Positions 61,702 to 64,000 of a stretch of 64,000 bases of DNA are shown piece after piece. Source of the DNA: CBDESM01 sp965205165 (lineage in GTDB: Bacteria; Chloroflexota; Dehalococcoidia; Bin125); NCBI GenBank assembly GCA_965205165.1, contig OZ242037.1:186001-250000 (forward strand). Reading direction: 5' to 3'. Numbering within the stretch: the first letter of the stretch is position 1; each line of letters opens with the position of its first letter. The notes beneath the pieces are model-generated. The model ran no database searches. It had not been told where the DNA came from and was given only the letters and a program-made list of their open reading frames with translations. The position numbers and the translations under genes were made by a program.

Positions 61702-63318
61702 ATGCAGGGGCGCGGAATCGCGATGGGCTCTCAAGCTGCGCAGGCGGCACCTGCCGATCCCCCAAAGCGGCCGATCGATCTCCTGCTGGACGAAATGGCC
61801 GAACGCCGGTTCAACGGCCGCACCGAAAACCGCCCCGACGCGCTCCAGCGCCAGCACGACCGCGGCAAGCTCTCGCCCCGCGAGCGCCTAGACATCCTCT
61901 TCGACCACGGTTCCTTCAACGAGATCGACCCCTACGTCAAGCACCGCGGCTCCGGCTTCGGCCTCGAAAACAACCGCCCGGAAGGCGATTCCGTCGTCGT
62001 CGGCCACGGCAAGGTCGAGGGCCGCACCGTCTTCGCCTACGCGCAGGATTTCACCGTCTTCGGCGGCTCCGTTTCCGAGGCCGCGGCGGGGAAGATCGTC
62101 AAGGTCCAGGATCTGGCCATGAAGGTCGGTGCGCCGATCGTGGCGATCAACGACGGCGGCGGCGCGCGCATCCAAGAGGGCGTCACCTCCCTCGCCGGCT
62201 ACGGCGACATCTTCCTCCGCAACACCCTCTCCTCCGGCCTCGTCCCGCAGATCGCCGTCTGCGCCGGCCCGGCCGCCGGCGGCGGCGTCTACTCCCCGGC
62301 CATCATGGACTTCATCTTCATGGTGCAGGGCACCGGCCAGATGTACATCACCGGGCCCGACGTGATCCGCGCCGTCAGCGGCGAGGAGGTCACCCACGAG
62401 GAGCTCGGCGGCGCGCTCACCCACGCCACCCGCACCGGCGTCGCCCACTTCTGCATCCCGGGCGAGGAGGCCACCCTCAACACCGTCCGCCAACTGCTCG
62501 CCTTCCTGCCCCAGAACAACATGGAAGACCCGCAGTGGCTCGACACCGGCGACCCGGCCGACCGCAAGGTCGACGAGCTCGCCGACCTCGTCGACGCCGA
62601 CTCCACCCGCCCCTACGACATGCGCCAGGTGATCCGCAAGATCGTGGACAACGGCGAGTTCCTCGAGGTGCAGGCCCAATGGGCCCGCAACGTCGCCGTC
62701 GGCTTCGCCCACTTCGCCGGCATCGGCGTCGGCATCGTCGCCAACGACCCCGACACGCTGGCCGGCGTCCTCGACATCGACGCCTCGCGCAAGGCCGCCC
62801 GCTTCGTCCGCTTCTGCGACTGCTTCAACATTCCGATCGTGACGCTCGTCGACGTCCCGGGCTTCCTGCCCGGCACCCAGCAGGAGTACGGCGGCATCAT
62901 CGCGCACGGCGCCAAACTGCTCTACGCCTACGCCGAAGCGACCGTCCCGAAGGTCGCCGTCACCCTGCGCAAGTCCATCGGCGGCGCTTATGTCGTGATG
63001 AGCTCCCGCCACCTCCGCTCCGACGTCAACCTCGCCTGGCCCACCGCACAGATCGCCGTCACCGGCTCCGACGGCGCGGTCAACATCATCCACCGCCGCC
63101 GCATCGCCGCGGCCGACGATCCGGAAGCCGAACGCGCCAAACTTGTAGCCGAATACGAGGCCGAGTTCTACCGCCCCTACCAAGCCGCCGAACTCGGCTA
63201 CGTCGACGACGTGATCGATCCCGGCGAGACCCGCACCGCCATCGTCCGCGCCCTCGAAATGCTCGCCGAGAAAGTCGACGCCTCACCCCCGAAGAAGCAC
63301 GGCAACATCCCCCTCTGA
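61702..63318 (+). CDS. pccB: Propionyl-CoA/acyl-CoA carboxylase beta (carboxyltransferase) subunit
   Basis: The 538-residue carboxyltransferase transfers CO2 from biotin to propionyl-CoA or a related acyl-CoA, giving methylmalonyl-CoA. It shows GKLSPRERLDILFDHGSFNE, VFAYAQDFTVFGGSVSE, INDGGGARIQEGVTSLAGYG, CAGPAAGGGVYSPAIMDFIF, VDVPGFLPGTQQEYGGII and the characteristic C-terminus KKHGNIPL. This pattern is PccB/MmdA-like and not the AccD of fatty acid synthesis. The biotin subunit is not in the window. ATG 61723 is an alternative start. It is followed by an aconitase gene. Confidence 0.92.
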   Translation: MQGRGIAMGSQAAQAAPADPPKRPIDLLLDEMAERRFNGRTENRPDALQRQHDRGKLSPRERLDILFDHGSFNEIDPYVKHRGSGFGLENNRPEGDSVVVGHGKVEGRTVFAYAQDFTVFGGSVSEAAAGKIVKVQDLAMKVGAPIVAINDGGGARIQEGVTSLAGYGDIFLRNTLSSGLVPQIAVCAGPAAGGGVYSPAIMDFIFMVQGTGQMYITGPDVIRAVSGEEVTHEELGGALTHATRTGVAHFCIPGEEATLNTVRQLLAFLPQNNMEDPQWLDTGDPADRKVDELADLVDADSTRPYDMRQVIRKIVDNGEFLEVQAQWARNVAVGFAHFAGIGVGIVANDPDTLAGVLDIDASRKAARFVRFCDCFNIPIVTLVDVPGFLPGTQQEYGGIIAHGAKLLYAYAEATVPKVAVTLRKSIGGAYVVMSSRHLRSDVNLAWPTAQIAVTGSDGAVNIIHRRRIAAADDPEAERAKLVAEYEAEFYRPYQAAELGYVDDVIDPGETRTAIVRALEMLAEKVDASPPKKHGNIPL

Positions 63319-63348
63319 TCCACCGCGCGCCAGCAGCTTGGAACGACC

Positions 63349-64000
63349 ATGCTCTACGAACCCGACGCCCTCGAACGCATCCAAGCCGCCTACGCCAAAC
63401 TCGGCGCCGGCGTCGCCATCGCCCGCCAGCGCGTCGACCGCCCCCTCGCCCTCGCCGAAAAAATCCTTTTCGGCCATTTCTCCGATCCGGAAAACCAGCC
63501 CATCGCCCGCGGCGAGGACTACGCCTCCCTGCAAGTCGACCGCGTCTGCCTGCAAGACGTCACCGGCCAGATGGCGATGCTCCAGTTCGAGCTCGCCGGC
63601 CTCGAACGCACCCTCGTCCCCACCACCGTCCACTGCGACCACCTGGTCCAGGCCCGCGTCGAGGCCGCCTCCGATCTCGATCAGGCCATCACCGAGAACG
63701 AAGAGGTCTACGACTTCCTCCGCAGCGCCGCCGCCCGCTACGGCGCCGGCTTCTGGAAGCCCGGCTCCGGCATCATGCACCAGGTCGTGCTCGAAAACTA
63801 CGCCTTCCCCGGCGGGATGATGATCGGCACCGACAGCCACACCACCAACGCCGGCGGCATGGGCATGATCGCCATCGGCGTCGGCGGCGCGGATGCGGTC
63901 GACGCCATGGCCGGCATCGGCTGGGGCGTCGCCATGCCCAAGCTGATCGGCGTCCGCCTCACCGGCGCGCTGGACGGCTGGACCTCCCCGAAAGACGTGA
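63349..64000 (+). CDS. acn: Aconitate hydratase, mitochondrial type, N-terminal part
   Basis: Aconitase isomerises citrate to isocitrate in the TCA cycle. The visible 217 codons show ILFGHFSDPENQPIARGEDY, DRVCLQDVTGQMAMLQF, TTVHCDHLVQAR, WKPGSGIMHQVVLENYAFPG and MMIGTDSHTTNAGGMGMIAI. This matches the mitochondrial-type aconitase, also found in some bacteria, and not AcnA or AcnB of E. coli. The iron-sulfur cysteines lie beyond the window end. It starts 30 bases after the carboxylase gene. It is cut by the edge and shows no sign of damage. Confidence 0.93.
   Translation, partial: MLYEPDALERIQAAYAKLGAGVAIARQRVDRPLALAEKILFGHFSDPENQPIARGEDYASLQVDRVCLQDVTGQMAMLQFELAGLERTLVPTTVHCDHLVQARVEAASDLDQAITENEEVYDFLRSAAARYGAGFWKPGSGIMHQVVLENYAFPGGMMIGTDSHTTNAGGMGMIAIGVGGADAVDAMAGIGWGVAMPKLIGVRLTGALDGWTSPKDV

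Overview
The window is a very GC-rich, gene-dense bacterial chromosome segment. Most genes are essential housekeeping genes, packed in same-strand runs that overlap by 4 to 14 bases. I see no rRNA or tRNA genes, no CRISPR array, no insertion sequence and no gene-free stretch above 300 bases. The gene content suggests a single-membrane, aerobic, high-GC lineage. Pointers are a cmk-plsC-ispH cluster, an F420-type luciferase-like oxidoreductase, tandem flavin monooxygenase/acyl-CoA dehydrogenase-like paralogues, a sigma factor with a long lysine-rich N-terminus, a CTC-type bL25, and many starts directly preceded by a TANNNT box. My best guess is a Dehalococcoidia/SAR202-like Chloroflexota. This is inference; no marker in the window settles it.

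Layout. 1-4.6 kb (minus strand): alaS-ruvX-mltG-aroE (aroE cut by the window edge). 4.6-24 kb (plus): glmU starts a long run covering cell-wall precursors, a CBS-domain membrane protein, two tandem dprA paralogues, topA, xerC, aroQ, an M24 peptidase, efp, xseAB, a PurN-like formyltransferase, a zinc-ribbon protein, a secreted lamin-tail protein, a pseudouridine synthase, cmk-plsC-ispH and a PDZ/radical-SAM DUF512 protein. 24-35 kb: glmS, ppsA, a membrane-anchored beta-domain protein, dnaG and rpoD. 35-37.4 kb: two flavin-dependent monooxygenase-like genes.

37.4-40.2 kb is the most unusual part. It is a tandem array of five paralogous acidic proteins of about 110 residues (A1-A5), three of which are translationally coupled to basic RelE/ParE-like toxins (B2, B3, B5). 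Two units share a duplicated promoter carrying a perfect palindrome where transcription should start. A1 and A4 have lost, or never had, a toxin. B3 carries a 2-base contraction that removes its stop codon. The acidic family is one I do not recognise; it looks like an undescribed antitoxin type.

40.2-50.8 kb is a mixed accessory region: an LLM oxidoreductase, a YhdH-type reductase, a phosphoesterase, then a restriction-modification-like group. That group is an endonuclease with an altered NucS-type site and three DNA methyltransferases, one fused to a nuclease-like domain, wrapped around the essential gatB. An aldo/keto reductase follows. 50.8-64 kb returns to core functions: yvcK, secG, fmt, rlmN, bL25, hydantoinase A/B, a small membrane protein, a secreted M28 peptidase lipoprotein, a LysM lipoprotein, a propionyl-CoA carboxylase beta subunit and a mitochondrial-type aconitase cut by the window end.

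Two window-scale signals stand out. First, many genes have a TANNNT hexamer 6 to 8 bases before the start codon, which suggests leaderless transcripts. Second, G-over-C skew reverses between about 13 and 22 kb without regard to gene direction.
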